From Pararhizobium sp. YC-54 (lineage in GTDB: Bacteria > Pseudomonadota > Alphaproteobacteria > Rhizobiales > Rhizobiaceae), in assembly GCF_025847205.1 (NCBI RefSeq), contig NZ_JAOYTH010000009.1, positions 242,068 through 306,067 of the forward strand: a DNA stretch of 64,000 bases. The letters run 5' to 3'. The position numbers and the translations under genes are program-made. The notes under the pieces were generated by a model, which was given only the letters and a program-made list of their open reading frames with translations, was not told where the DNA came from and searched no databases. Shown piece after piece: positions 34,698-44,886 of the stretch (positions are counted from its first letter, which is position 1; each line of letters starts with the position of its first letter).

Positions 34698-36791
34698 TCA
34701 CGCGACGGCGGAACGCATGTGGACAATTTCCGGCTCTGCGGTTTCGGTCTGGCCAACGGGCAGTTCACCACGCGGCCTGTTCACGAGATGGCTGATTTCG
34801 CCCAACGGCATTGGCCTGCCGAACAGATAACCCTGCACCAGCGGGCAGCCTTCGTTCAGCAGGAAGTCCATATGCTCTTCGCGTTCCACGCCTTCGGCCA
34901 GCACCGGAATGCCGAGGCTGTCGGCAAGGATGATGGTCGAGCGCACGATCGCCGCCGACTGGCGGTTCGTCGTCACGCCATCGATGAACGCACGATCGAT
35001 CTTGATCTTGTCGAACGGAAAGTTCTGCAAGGTCGTAAGAGAGGAATAGCCCGTACCGTAGTCGTCCATGGCGATCTTGACGCCCAGTTGCTTCAGCTGC
35101 CGGATGATGCGCAGCGCGTTCTGCTGGTCGGCTATGATGCCGGATTCGGTGATTTCCAGCTCCAGCCGCGAGGGTTGGAGACCCGTTTCCTGAAGAATCT
35201 CGTGCACCCGCGCCGCAAGGTTGACATTGGCAAGCTGGCCCGGCGCGACATTGACCGCGATCTTCAGCGGGTTCTTCCAGCATGCCGCCTGCTGACAGGC
35301 CGTGCGCAGGACCCAATCCCCCAGTTCGTGTATGAAGCCGTTCCGGTCAGCGATCGGAATGAATTCCGCCGGCGGCACCATGCCCCGGACGGGGTGATGC
35401 CAGCGCAGCAGAACCTCAAAGCCGATGACCTCACGGGTCTGTGAATTGTTCTGGTACTGGTAGTAAAGCTCGAATTCGTTGCGCTCGATGCCCTGGCGCA
35501 TATCCATCGCAAGCGCGCTGCGGTCCCGGGCCGCATCGTCCATCTCCGGCTCATAGTGGCAGATGGCATTGGAGCCGACAGCCTTGGCGCGATACATGGC
35601 AAGATCCGCATGCGCCAGAAGCTCCTGCGGGAAGCGCGCGTCATCGGGATACCGGGAAATGCCCACACTGGTGCCGACGAGCAGGTTTTTTCCCTCCCAC
35701 TCGATAGGACTGGTGATCGCGGCGATCAGCCGCGATGCGAAAGCCGAAGCGTTGTGGTCGATCGAGAGGTTACTTGTCAGGGCGACGAATTCGTCGCCGC
35801 CCATGCGCGCGATGAACTCTCCCTCATCCAGCACCTCTGACATGCGCTCGGCGACGCCGCGCAGGACCGCATCGCCCGCCGCATGGCCATGCACGTCGTT
35901 GACATCCTTGAAGCGGTCGAGATCGAAGGACAGGACGGCAATTGCCGCATTATCGGCCTTCTGGCGGCGAATGACGGTGTGCAGGTGCTCTCCGAGAGCG
36001 ACCCGATTGGGCAATCCCGTCAGCGGATCATGCAGTGACAGATGTCGGAACCGTTCCGCCGCCCCGCGCGTGGAATGCAGATCGATGGCATAGGTCGATG
36101 CGCCAAGCGCCATCATCACCCCGATAATAACGACCATGACGGTCAGCAGGCTATCGGGGATCACATCGGCCGACGGAACGATCAGCGGATCGGGGACGAT
36201 CGTGATCGCGCTCATCCCGGTAAAATGCATCGTGGTAATCGCCAGGACCAGGGCGAGAATACCGCAATAGTGGCGGAGCCGCGTACCCGGCCGTGCAATC
36301 AGGCTCATAGCGGCCGCGCCAAAGCCGATGCCAAGGAATACAGAAGCCGCGTAGTAGCCGGAATCCCATTCCAGCCGGCCGGCGATCTGGTAACCGGCCA
36401 TACCCGTATAGTGCATGATGGCAATACCTGCCCCGACAATGCCGCCACCGAGTTCGATGAAAAAGCTGGGCTTGCCTGCCGCGGTGACGAGAAATCCCAA
36501 AATGGTGACGCCGATAGCAGCTGCCAGCGACGCCATCGTCAGCGTCGGCTCATAGGCATGTGGCAACGGTGAATTGAAACTCAGCATGGCAATGAAATGC
36601 GTCATCCAGATCGTCGATCCACCGACAACGCCGCTCGTGAACAGCCAGTTCAGCTGCTGCATGCCAGTACTGCGCTGGACGCGAGCGTAGAGCCGGACGG
36701 CAAGGACCGAACCCAGGATGCAAACGAGAGTTGCGAGCGCGAGAAGCCCGTAACTATGGTCCATGGCGATACAGGAAAGAACCTTAAGCAT
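34698..36791 (-). CDS. MHYT-GGDEF-EAL cyclic di-GMP protein, copy 1
   Basis: 698-residue inner-membrane protein. Seven N-terminal helices form an MHYT sensor with three copies of the motif (MTHF near 62, MHYTGM near 125, MHFTGM near 187), proposed to bind copper and sense a diatomic gas. Then comes a diguanylate cyclase domain with intact GGDEF (about 330) and a phosphodiesterase domain in which EAL reads EVL (about 458), with DDYGTGYSSL intact. Both activities are possible; regulation by the sensor would choose. It is a close paralog of the gene at 37133-39220. Start MLKVLSCIAMDH; the longer frame is rejected. Confidence 0.9.
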   Translation of the reverse strand: MLKVLSCIAMDHSYGLLALATLVCILGSVLAVRLYARVQRSTGMQQLNWLFTSGVVGGSTIWMTHFIAMLSFNSPLPHAYEPTLTMASLAAAIGVTILGFLVTAAGKPSFFIELGGGIVGAGIAIMHYTGMAGYQIAGRLEWDSGYYAASVFLGIGFGAAAMSLIARPGTRLRHYCGILALVLAITTMHFTGMSAITIVPDPLIVPSADVIPDSLLTVMVVIIGVMMALGASTYAIDLHSTRGAAERFRHLSLHDPLTGLPNRVALGEHLHTVIRRQKADNAAIAVLSFDLDRFKDVNDVHGHAAGDAVLRGVAERMSEVLDEGEFIARMGGDEFVALTSNLSIDHNASAFASRLIAAITSPIEWEGKNLLVGTSVGISRYPDDARFPQELLAHADLAMYRAKAVGSNAICHYEPEMDDAARDRSALAMDMRQGIERNEFELYYQYQNNSQTREVIGFEVLLRWHHPVRGMVPPAEFIPIADRNGFIHELGDWVLRTACQQAACWKNPLKIAVNVAPGQLANVNLAARVHEILQETGLQPSRLELEITESGIIADQQNALRIIRQLKQLGVKIAMDDYGTGYSSLTTLQNFPFDKIKIDRAFIDGVTTNRQSAAIVRSTIILADSLGIPVLAEGVEREEHMDFLLNEGCPLVQGYLFGRPMPLGEISHLVNRPRGELPVGQTETAEPEIVHMRSAVA

Positions 36792-37132
36792 TGACACCGC
36801 CCGCATTGATACGCAAGGCATCGTTTCATACAACCACTAATAATAATTAAATGACATTATTCTAATTCTCCTAGACCGTCAGCGTCTCCGGAAATCGAAT
36901 GCTCATTGACGAGGCAAGCCCGGAAACATGCGTTCTTCGGTGCTGCGGCTCCTACACCGCAGCGCAGGCTCTACCTTTCAAATCCATGGGATACAACCTT
37001 TACGAGCTGGTGCGACGGGGCTTTGCCTGGGCCGGCGGTGACGCCTAACCACAGTTGCCGCGGGCGTGGTGCCCCGGCAGCCTCATGTCCGCCCGCGTCC
37101 AGTTCAACGGACGCGGCGGCATCGAAGGCAGG
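36792..37132. other. Spacer between tandem MHYT-GGDEF-EAL genes
   Basis: 341 nt holding the promoter of copy 1 on the minus strand (AT-rich 36834-36870) and the 3' end of copy 2. A GTCCG/CGGAC-type pair and other GC inverted repeats lie near 37085-37120. No open frame of interest and no clear T-run terminator. Confidence 0.45.
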
Positions 37133-39220
37133 TCATGCGGCAACCGCGCGGTCCCCGCCCGTTCCGGACACTGCTGCGGTCTTCGGATGCTCAGCAGTTG
37201 CCGCATTGACAACATGCGCGATTTCGCTGAGCGGCATCGGCTTCCCAAACAGGTATCCCTGCACCTGCAGGCAGCCTTCGCTGCGCAGGAAATCCATGTG
37301 TTCCTCGTTCTCCACCCCTTCCGCCAGTACGGGAATATCGAGGCTCTGGGCGAGAATGATGGTCGAGCGCACGATCGCCGCCGACTGACGGTTGCTGGTC
37401 ACGCCGTCGATGAAGGCGCGGTCGATCTTGATCTTGTCGAACGGAAAGTTCTGCAGGGTCGAGAGAGACGAATAGCCCGTTCCGTAGTCGTCCATGGCGA
37501 TCTTGACGCCGAGCTGCTTCAGCTGCCGGATGATGTGAAGCGCGTGCTGCTGGTCGGCGATAATGCCCGATTCGGTGATTTCCAGTTCGAGGCGGGCGGC
37601 GTCGAGACCGGTCAGCATGAGGATTTCGCTCACACGGTTCGGGAAATTCGTGTCGGCGAGCTGGGCCGGCGCGACGTTGACCGCGATCTTGATCGGGTTT
37701 TCCCAGGACGCCGCCTGCTGGCAGGCCGTCAGCAGGACCCAGTCGCCGAGTTCGTGAATGAAGCCGTTTTTCTCGGCAATCGGAATGAACTCTGCCGGCG
37801 GAACCATGCCGCGCAGCGGATGATGCCAGCGCAAAAGAACCTCGAAACCGATGACGTCGCGGGTCAGCGAGTTGTTCTGGTACTGATAGTAAAGCTCGAA
37901 CTCGTTACGTTCGAGCCCCTGGCGCATATCCATGGCAAGAATGCTGCGACTTCTGGCGGCGTCGTCCATCGACGGCTCGTAGAGCCGGATGGAATTCGAT
38001 CCGGCTGCCTTGGCACGGTACATGGCCAGATCCGCCTGCGCCAAAAGCTCTTCTGGCGTGCGTGCGTCAACGGGAAAGAGCGAGATACCGACGCTGGTGC
38101 CGACCAGGAGCGTCTTGCCCTGCCACTCGACAGGCTTGCCGATCTCGGCGATCAGCCGCGAAGCAAAGGCCTTTGCTTCGTTTCTCATGAAGAAATTCGA
38201 GGTCAGCGCGACGAACTCATCGCCGCCCACCCGCGCAATATATTCCCCCTCGCCCAGAACCTGCGTCATCCTCTCGGCGATCGTACGCAGGACCGCGTCA
38301 CCGGCCGCATGCCCGTGGACATCGTTCACATCCTTGAAGCGGTCCAGATCGAAGGAGAGAACCGCGACCCGCGCGGTATCGTCCTTCTGGAAGCGGATGA
38401 TCTCGTCAAGGTGTTCGCCAAAGGCAACCCGGTTGGGCAGCGCCGTCAACGGATCGTGAAGCGAGAGATGCCGGAAGCGTTCGGCAGCCAGATGACTGGA
38501 ATGCAGATCGATCACATAGGTCGATGCTCCAAGTCCCAGCATCAGGCACATCATTGCCATAACCATGATGGTCAGCAGATTGTCCGGAATAAGAGCTGCA
38601 GACGGGGTGATCATCGGGTCGGGAGTGATGGTGACGGCCGCCATGCCCGTGAAGTGCATGCTGACGATTGCCAGAATGAAGCCAAGCACACCACCATATT
38701 TGCAGAAGCGCGTTACCGGACGCGCGATCCGGCTGGTAGCAACGGCACCAAAGAACACACCAAGAAGGATCGAGGCGGCGTAGTAGGTAAAATCCCATTC
38801 CATGCGGCCGGCAACCTGATAGGCCATCATGCCCATATAATGCATGATGGCGATGCCAGCACCGGCGATCGCACCACCGAGCTCGATGGTCGGGCCGGTC
38901 TTGCGCATGGTCGTGACGGCAAAGCCGAGTACCGTTATGCCGATTGCAGCCCCCAGCGACGCCATGGTCAAGATTGGTTCGTAAGCGTGCTCCAATGAGG
39001 ATTTGAAGCTCAGCATGGCGATGAAGTGTGTTGTCCAGATGGTGGACCCGCCGATGACCCCGCCCATGAACAGCCAGTTCAGCTTCTGCACGCCTACGGA
39101 GCGCCTGACACGGGCATAGAGCCGCATGGTCAGGACCGAACCGAGTATGCAGACGAGAGTTGCAAGCGCCAGCAGACCATAGTCATGGTCTATTGCGATG
39201 CAGGAAAGAATCTTGAGCAT
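37133..39220 (-). CDS. MHYT-GGDEF-EAL cyclic di-GMP protein, copy 2
   Basis: 695-residue paralog of copy 1 with the same architecture: MHYT sensor (MTHF becomes TTHFIAML, then MHYMGMMAYQ and MHFTGMAAV), GGDEF intact (about 332) and EVL in place of EAL (about 457). Long stretches of the GGDEF and EAL domains are nearly identical to copy 1, whereas the MHYT region differs more: one of the three motifs lacks its Met and another reads MHYM. Gene duplication with sensor divergence is the likely history. Faces the same way as copy 1. Confidence 0.9.
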   Translation of the reverse strand: MLKILSCIAIDHDYGLLALATLVCILGSVLTMRLYARVRRSVGVQKLNWLFMGGVIGGSTIWTTHFIAMLSFKSSLEHAYEPILTMASLGAAIGITVLGFAVTTMRKTGPTIELGGAIAGAGIAIMHYMGMMAYQVAGRMEWDFTYYAASILLGVFFGAVATSRIARPVTRFCKYGGVLGFILAIVSMHFTGMAAVTITPDPMITPSAALIPDNLLTIMVMAMMCLMLGLGASTYVIDLHSSHLAAERFRHLSLHDPLTALPNRVAFGEHLDEIIRFQKDDTARVAVLSFDLDRFKDVNDVHGHAAGDAVLRTIAERMTQVLGEGEYIARVGGDEFVALTSNFFMRNEAKAFASRLIAEIGKPVEWQGKTLLVGTSVGISLFPVDARTPEELLAQADLAMYRAKAAGSNSIRLYEPSMDDAARSRSILAMDMRQGLERNEFELYYQYQNNSLTRDVIGFEVLLRWHHPLRGMVPPAEFIPIAEKNGFIHELGDWVLLTACQQAASWENPIKIAVNVAPAQLADTNFPNRVSEILMLTGLDAARLELEITESGIIADQQHALHIIRQLKQLGVKIAMDDYGTGYSSLSTLQNFPFDKIKIDRAFIDGVTSNRQSAAIVRSTIILAQSLDIPVLAEGVENEEHMDFLRSEGCLQVQGYLFGKPMPLSEIAHVVNAATAEHPKTAAVSGTGGDRAVAA

Positions 39221-39541
39221 GGGACACCTGTTTTAAAATCGGGGGCAATGTGCCATGCAAGGACTAAGAGAGATTAACACGCCCCAGAGATGATCATTTG
39301 ACGGTTATCAAGCCCTGAACGGTATCGCGCCTGACGTGTAGCCAAAATTGCAACGCTACTTTCGAGGGGTTTTCCGGGAAAGCCGGGCTTTGCTTGCAAT
39401 TGCGGGCGTTCTCGGCTATGGACGCGCGTCCGCGCAGACACCCTTGGAGGCAAACGCGGATGAGGCGGTCAAACGTCTCGGTTCATTCTGTCTTTATAGA
39501 GAGGCGGATGAGCTCTCCAAAAACACCAGAAAGGTACGACC
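39221..39541. other. Divergent intergenic region, MHYT copy 2 / rplY
   Basis: 321 nt carrying both promoters. The rplY promoter is annotated separately. No repeat or RNA gene was recognised. Confidence 0.5.
39394..39422 (+). promoter_or_regulatory. Sigma-70-like promoter of rplY
   Basis: TTGCAA (39394-39399), 17-nt spacer, TATGGA (39417-39422). Good match to the rhizobial housekeeping promoter; it gives a leader of about 110 nt. Confidence 0.55.
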
Positions 39542-40147
39542 ATGAGCCACGCATCCTACGAGCTCAAGGCCGAAACGCGCGAACGGGTTGGTAAGGGGTC
39601 CTCCCGTGAACTTCGCCGCAACGGTCTTATTCCTGCAGTCATCTATGGTGACAAGCAGGCTCCGATTTCCATCGCCCTCTCCACGAAGGAAGTCACCCAG
39701 AAGATTCACGCCGGTGGTTTCATGACCACCATCGCCACGATCGACGTTGGCGGCGAGAAGATCCGCGTCCTGCCGAAGGACTACCAGCTGGATCCGGTCC
39801 GTGACTTCACCATGCATGTCGACTTCCTTCGCGTTTCGAAGGACAGCGTCGTCACCGTTGAAGTTCCGGTTCACTTCGTCAACGAAGAGAAGTCCCCGGG
39901 CCTGAAGATCGGCGGCGTTCTGAACATCGTTCGCCACGAAGTCGAACTGGTTGTTCCGGCCGACGATATCCCGGAATTCCTGACGGCCGACCTGTCCGGC
40001 CTGAAGATCGGCGACAGCGTCCACATCTCGAACATCAAGCTGCCGAAGAACGCGACACCGGTTATCGCCGACCGCGACTTCACCATTGCGACCATCGCGC
40101 AGCCGGCTGGCGGCACGACGGAACAAGAAGAAGCAGTATCCGAGTAA
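39542..40147 (+). CDS. rplY: Ribosomal protein L25/general stress protein Ctc
   Basis: 201-residue long form of L25 (TL5/Ctc): an N-terminal 5S rRNA-binding domain ([20 protein letters not shown], then [12 protein letters not shown]) and a C-terminal beta domain (about 95-185), with an acidic tail. The ribosome-binding site AAAGG lies 7 nt before ATG, and an intrinsic terminator follows. In many alphaproteobacteria pth directly follows; here two genes are interposed. Confidence 0.95.
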   Translation: MSHASYELKAETRERVGKGSSRELRRNGLIPAVIYGDKQAPISIALSTKEVTQKIHAGGFMTTIATIDVGGEKIRVLPKDYQLDPVRDFTMHVDFLRVSKDSVVTVEVPVHFVNEEKSPGLKIGGVLNIVRHEVELVVPADDIPEFLTADLSGLKIGDSVHISNIKLPKNATPVIADRDFTIATIAQPAGGTTEQEEAVSE

Positions 40148-40175
40148 AAATTCCGGCCTGACGGCCTGGATTGCG

Positions 40176-40209
40176 AACCCGCCTCCCCCTACGTGAGGCG
40201 GGTTTTTAT
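40176..40209 (+). terminator. Intrinsic terminator of rplY
   Basis: AACCCGCCT (40176-40184) pairs with AGGCGGGTT (40196-40204), with T residues through 40207. Clear Rho-independent terminator. Confidence 0.92.
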
Positions 40210-40383
40210 TGCGAGTCATGGTGCATTTCCAGCCTTCCAGGACAGCCGCCATGTCAGCTTTTGCTCAAACGTTTCAGCAACATTTAAGATTTTCGTGATG
40301 TGTTGTCGCTGGGGGATTATCCGGCTTCAGTGTACGAGAATCCTAATGGGACGTCAGATTGGTAACGCGACCGGGTGCATCCG

Positions 40384-42765
40384 ATGATGCACTCTGTCGA
40401 AAATCGTTTTATTGCGATTGTTTGCGGTGCGATGCTTATTTTCATCGCCCCTCTCATCGTGTTGTTTCTGACCCTGTCGTCAGAGCGTGTCGCCCGTGAG
40501 AACCTGCAGAACACGCAGATTCTCATGGAAGCCGGCGCGAAGGCGCTTGGAAAACCGCTATGGGATTTCGATACCGACGCCGTTGAACAGATCGCCAAAT
40601 CGCTGATTGCCGATGCCGACATCATGTCCGTTCAGGTCAAGGACAGCTCGAACTCGATATCGCTCAAGCTCCCTGCCGGCCCGGTGGATACCAGCGCGCA
40701 GCACAGGATTCTCGCCAAAGAGATCCTCTACGACTCGCAGGACGGGCAAAAAGCTGTCGGCACCGTCGAGATATTGGTCTCAACCCCCCGTCTCCTTTCG
40801 CGTTTCAGCAAGGATGAATTGAGCATCCTCTGCATCCTGATCGTGGCCGTCGGCATTGTCTTTGCCTCCGCCATCATCGGCAACCGCCTGACAGTGGTCC
40901 GGCCGCTGATGCGCCTGACGGCTGCCATCGAGGCGACGCGCCGGTTGGGCTCACGGCATCATGTCGACTGGACCTCCGACGATGAGATGGGCACGCTTGC
41001 CCACAACTTCAACGAAATGCAGAGCAAGCTGGAGCGCGAAGAGACCGAGTTGAAACGCGCGCACGCCAGCGCGACGGATATCTACAACCTCACGCCATCC
41101 ATGCTGTTTTCGCTTGACCCTGCCAATTGCATCACCGCGGTCAGCGACTATTGGCTGATGGCCACCGGCTACGGCCGCGACGAGGCGATCGGCCGTGTCT
41201 TTACCGATTTCGTCGATGAGCACTGGCACGAAACCTACCGCGCACGCCGCCGCAACGGCAACACCACGCATGCCAATATCTGCGAAGTCACGGTGCCGTT
41301 CATCAAGGCGAACGGTGAAACCATGACCGTGCTGATCCTGGAGATGAAGAGCGCCACCAGCGGCGAGCGCGGCGGTCTTTCCCTGTCCGTCATGACCGAC
41401 GTCACGGAACTGAAGCAGGCCGAAAGCCGCAACCACGCCCAGGCGATCACCGACCACCTGACGGGTCTTCTCAACCGGCAGGGCTTCGAGGCGGCGCTGG
41501 ACGAAGCCATCCGCCACGCCGATGAGAACGCCATGCAACTGGCCTGCATCTTCATCGACCTCGACCGCTTCAAATGGATCAACGACAATTTCGGCCACGC
41601 GGCCGGCGACGAGGTGTTACGCCAGGTCGTTGCCCGTGTCCGCACCACGCTTCGCCCCGACGATACGCTGTCGCGGCTTGGCGGCGATGAGTTTGCCATC
41701 CTTGTCAGCGCCGAGGACGTTAGCGCCTTGGCAAGCGAAATCGGCGACCGCATCTGCGCCAGCTTGCGCCAGCCGATCCTCGTCGAAGGCGCCGAACTCT
41801 CGGTCAGCGCCAGCGTCGGCATCGCACTCTATCCCGACCACGCAGCAAACGCGGCGGAACTTCTGCTGAAATCCGACATGGCGATGTATGCGCGCAAGCG
41901 CGACGGCAAGAACGGCATGCTGCTCTTTAATACGAGTATGCTTGATACCGCCCGCGAGCGCCACGAAATGGAACAGAACATCGAAGCCGGCCTCAAGGAA
42001 GACTGGTTCGAAGCCTATCTGCAGCCGATCGTCAGCCTCAGCGATGGCCGCATTGCCGGATTCGAGGCGCTGATGCGCCTGAACCATCCGGAAAAGGGCA
42101 TCCTGCCGCCAGCCAAGATCATCGGCATAGCCGAGGAGAACGGCTCGATCGCCCGCATCGGCGAGCGCGTGCTGGAAAAAGCCATTGGCCACCTCGCCCG
42201 CCTGACGCAGCTCGAAGGCACCGAGACGACTTATCTCGCCGTCAATTTCTCGCCGCTGCAGTTCGAGGAGACACTGCCGCACAAGCTGGCCGCGCTGCTT
42301 CTGAAGCATCATATCTCCCCTGCCCGCATCGTCATCGAGATTACCGAAGCCGTGCTGATGCTCGACAATCCGGATGTACACGCGGTGCTGAAGCAGCTTA
42401 GCGAATTCGGCTGCCGCATCGCACTCGACGATTTCGGCACCGGCTATTCCTCGCTGAGCTATCTCAACCGGTTCCCCGTCGATATCGTCAAGGTCGACCA
42501 GTCCTTCACCCGGTCGCTGACGACAGGAGCCGCCGACATTCGCCGCAAGAGCCGTATGCTGATCAAGGGCATCCGGACGATCTCCCACCAGATGGGCTGC
42601 ACGGTCGTGGCCGAGGGCATCGAGACCAAGGAGCAATGGGAACTGCTGCGCAAGCTCGGCCTCGATTTCGGCCAGGGCTATCTGTTCAGCCGGCCGATGC
42701 CGATCGAGAATATGCTCTTGATGCTTGAAATGGAATCAGAAGCGAAGGTCACCAATCGCGCATGA
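40384..42765 (+). CDS. PAS-GGDEF-EAL sensor protein
   Basis: About 793 residues. Layout: transmembrane helix (about 10-32), periplasmic sensor (to about 148), second helix (about 150-172), HAMP, PAS (about 225-345), GGDEF (RLGGDEFAILVS, about 433), EAL (GFEALMRLNHP, about 561; DDFGTGYSSL intact). Both cyclic di-GMP motifs are canonical. Start uncertain among GTG 40375, ATG 40384 and ATG 40387; none has a strong ribosome-binding site. A periplasmic binding-protein gene follows after 22 nt and may serve its sensor domain. Confidence 0.9.
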   Translation: MMHSVENRFIAIVCGAMLIFIAPLIVLFLTLSSERVARENLQNTQILMEAGAKALGKPLWDFDTDAVEQIAKSLIADADIMSVQVKDSSNSISLKLPAGPVDTSAQHRILAKEILYDSQDGQKAVGTVEILVSTPRLLSRFSKDELSILCILIVAVGIVFASAIIGNRLTVVRPLMRLTAAIEATRRLGSRHHVDWTSDDEMGTLAHNFNEMQSKLEREETELKRAHASATDIYNLTPSMLFSLDPANCITAVSDYWLMATGYGRDEAIGRVFTDFVDEHWHETYRARRRNGNTTHANICEVTVPFIKANGETMTVLILEMKSATSGERGGLSLSVMTDVTELKQAESRNHAQAITDHLTGLLNRQGFEAALDEAIRHADENAMQLACIFIDLDRFKWINDNFGHAAGDEVLRQVVARVRTTLRPDDTLSRLGGDEFAILVSAEDVSALASEIGDRICASLRQPILVEGAELSVSASVGIALYPDHAANAAELLLKSDMAMYARKRDGKNGMLLFNTSMLDTARERHEMEQNIEAGLKEDWFEAYLQPIVSLSDGRIAGFEALMRLNHPEKGILPPAKIIGIAEENGSIARIGERVLEKAIGHLARLTQLEGTETTYLAVNFSPLQFEETLPHKLAALLLKHHISPARIVIEITEAVLMLDNPDVHAVLKQLSEFGCRIALDDFGTGYSSLSYLNRFPVDIVKVDQSFTRSLTTGAADIRRKSRMLIKGIRTISHQMGCTVVAEGIETKEQWELLRKLGLDFGQGYLFSRPMPIENMLLMLEMESEAKVTNRA

Positions 42766-42787
42766 CGACGACAAAAGGAAAACGGGT

Positions 42788-43504
42788 ATGAGACACATCG
42801 CGTTCGCACTCGTCCTTCTTTTGTCGGGCACGGCCGATGCTGAAACGCTGAGATTGCTGACCGAGGAATATCCTCCCTACAATTTCAGCAAAAACGGTGT
42901 CATCAGCGGGGCTGCGGTCGAGCAGGCCGAATTGATGATGAAGGCGCTCGGCACGCCCTACTCGCTTGAGATTCTCCCCTGGGCGCGGGCGCTGTCGCTG
43001 ACTGAAAACCAGCCCTGGACCTGTCTATTCACCACCGGTCACGATGACGAGCGCGACAAGCGGTTCAAATGGGTCGAGCCGCTGCTCGTCGATCGCATGG
43101 TGATGGTGCGCAAGGCAGGCTCGGGCGTCAATCCGGCCAATGCCGAGCAGGCCAAGCGCTTCACCGTCGGGACACAGCGCAGCGACTTTTCCGCCAACTA
43201 TCTTGAAAAACACGATTTCCCCAAGATCGATCTCGCTGCCGATCTGGAAACAACGGTAAAGAAGCTCCTGAGCGGCCGCATCGATCTGATGATGACCTCG
43301 GAAAAGACATTCGAGATGATGCGCGATCAGGGTGCAGCACTTGAATCCGCTCTCGTCCTTGAAGGCAAATTCTATGGTTTTGCCTGCAATCTCGGCTTGC
43401 CGGACGACGTGGTGAACGGGATGCAGGCGCAACTCGACAAGCTCATTGCCGACGGCACGCAAGACCGGATCTTCTTGAAATACGGGTTGCGCCCGAACCG
43501 TTAA
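42788..43504 (+). CDS. Periplasmic solute-binding protein, family 3
   Basis: 238-residue exported protein. Signal peptide MRHIAFALVLLLSGTADA, then the two-lobed binding fold: TLRLLTEEYPPYNFSKNGVISG at the start, the middle LPWARALSLTENQPWTCLF, and GRIDLMMTSEKTFEMM in lobe 2. No permease or ATPase genes are adjacent. AAGGA precedes the start at 42788. Proximity to a membrane GGDEF-EAL protein suggests it may deliver a ligand signal rather than feed a transporter (inference). Confidence 0.85.
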   Translation: MRHIAFALVLLLSGTADAETLRLLTEEYPPYNFSKNGVISGAAVEQAELMMKALGTPYSLEILPWARALSLTENQPWTCLFTTGHDDERDKRFKWVEPLLVDRMVMVRKAGSGVNPANAEQAKRFTVGTQRSDFSANYLEKHDFPKIDLAADLETTVKKLLSGRIDLMMTSEKTFEMMRDQGAALESALVLEGKFYGFACNLGLPDDVVNGMQAQLDKLIADGTQDRIFLKYGLRPNR

Positions 43505-43687
43505 TCCATCCGTCACGTGCGTCCAACCGGCGGCGGCGTGTTTTTTGTTCGCCACCAGCCGCACTCAGGCAGCGATCTACAAGCAATATGGTCAACCGGG
43601 AAAATAGCGGTTTTCTGCGGTACACAGTTGACTTCCGCCCGCCGACGCGGTGCAAGACAGGTCTGTCCGACTGTTAGAGATTTTTCC

Positions 43688-44401
43688 ATGCTGATTTTCG
43701 CAGGTCTCGGTAATCCCGGCGCCGAATATGCCGGCAACCGCCACAATATCGGCTTCATGGCCGTCGACGCGATCCAGCGGCGCCGTAACTTCTCGCCATG
43801 GTCGAAGAAGTTCAAGGCGCTGATCTCGGAAGGCGAACTCGGCGGCGAACGGGTGCTCCTGATCAAGCCGCAGACCTTCATGAACCTGTCGGGCGAAGCG
43901 GTCGGCGAAGCCATGCGGTTCTACAAGCTGGAGCCGAAACATATTCTGGCGATCTACGACGAACTCGATCTCATTCAGGGCAAGGCACGGATCAAGACCG
44001 GCGGCGGCCATGGCGGCCATAACGGCATCAAGTCGCTCGACGCCCATTGCGGCCGGGAGTATCGCCGTCTGCGCCTCGGCATCGGTCATCCGGGCTCGAA
44101 GGAAAAGGTGCACAATCATGTGCTCGGCGATTTCGCCAAGGCCGATCGCGTCTGGCTGGAACCGCTTCTGGATGCGCTTGCCGACAATGCCGACATGCTG
44201 GTGAAGGCCGAGGATTCGCAGTTTCTCAACAAGCTGACGCTGGCAACCGGCGGCAAGCCGGAGCCGGAACCCGCGCCCGCCAAACCGGCTGGAAAATCGC
44301 ATATCCGCCAGGCCCGCAACAGCGCCCAGCCAAAGATCCTGCCGACAACCGGACCGATGGCTGACATGCTGAAAAAGCTGTTCGGCAACAAGGGCGACTA
44401 G
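43688..44401 (+). CDS. pth: Peptidyl-tRNA hydrolase
   Basis: 237-residue enzyme that recycles peptidyl-tRNA dropped from ribosomes. Signature residues are Asn9 (GLGNPG), His19 (NRHNIGFM), the region [13 protein letters not shown] and [13 protein letters not shown]. About 40 residues at the C-terminus (rich in Lys, Pro, Ala: [14 protein letters not shown]) extend beyond the catalytic domain, usual in rhizobia. Start by homology at 43688; the upstream in-frame extension is not conserved. The next gene starts 3 nt later. Confidence 0.96.
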   Translation: MLIFAGLGNPGAEYAGNRHNIGFMAVDAIQRRRNFSPWSKKFKALISEGELGGERVLLIKPQTFMNLSGEAVGEAMRFYKLEPKHILAIYDELDLIQGKARIKTGGGHGGHNGIKSLDAHCGREYRRLRLGIGHPGSKEKVHNHVLGDFAKADRVWLEPLLDALADNADMLVKAEDSQFLNKLTLATGGKPEPEPAPAKPAGKSHIRQARNSAQPKILPTTGPMADMLKKLFGNKGD

Positions 44402-44404
44402 CCG

Positions 44405-44866
44405 GTGTCTGCTGACGATTTCTCCATCCGCCCTGCAGCGCAAGGCGACCTGCCGGCGCTGCTTTCGCTCTACCGCCACCTCCATGCGAATGATCCGGAG
44501 ATACCGGCGGATGTCGCAGCCGGACGCTTCGCCGAGATCACCGCCCGTCCCGGCATGACGGTGCTGATCGGCGTCTCGGGCGAAACCTTGACGTCCTCGG
44601 TGACGCTGGCCGTGATCCCGAACCTCACCCGCGGCGGCGCGCCTTATGCGTTGATCGAAAATGTGGTGACACACGCAGAATACCGCCAGCGCGGCCATGC
44701 GAGAGCCTTGATCAGGCATGCATTCGCGTCCGCCTGGGAGGAAGGTTGCTACAAGGTCATGCTTCTGACCGGTTCCAAGGACCCGGCGACCCTGAAATTC
44801 TACGAGGGATGCGGGTTCACGCAGGACAAGACCGGCTTTCAGGTCAGGCGCCCGCCCGGGATTTGA
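44405..44866 (+). CDS. GNAT N-acetyltransferase
   Basis: 153-residue GNAT protein with the CoA motif QRGHARALIRHAF and C-terminal KFYEGCGF. GTG start only 3 nt after pth, so translation is probably coupled. Substrate unknown. It converges with clpS, whose stop codon is 20 nt away. Confidence 0.85.
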   Translation: MSADDFSIRPAAQGDLPALLSLYRHLHANDPEIPADVAAGRFAEITARPGMTVLIGVSGETLTSSVTLAVIPNLTRGGAPYALIENVVTHAEYRQRGHARALIRHAFASAWEEGCYKVMLLTGSKDPATLKFYEGCGFTQDKTGFQVRRPPGI

Positions 44867-44886
44867 CGTTTATAGAGAACGCCGGC

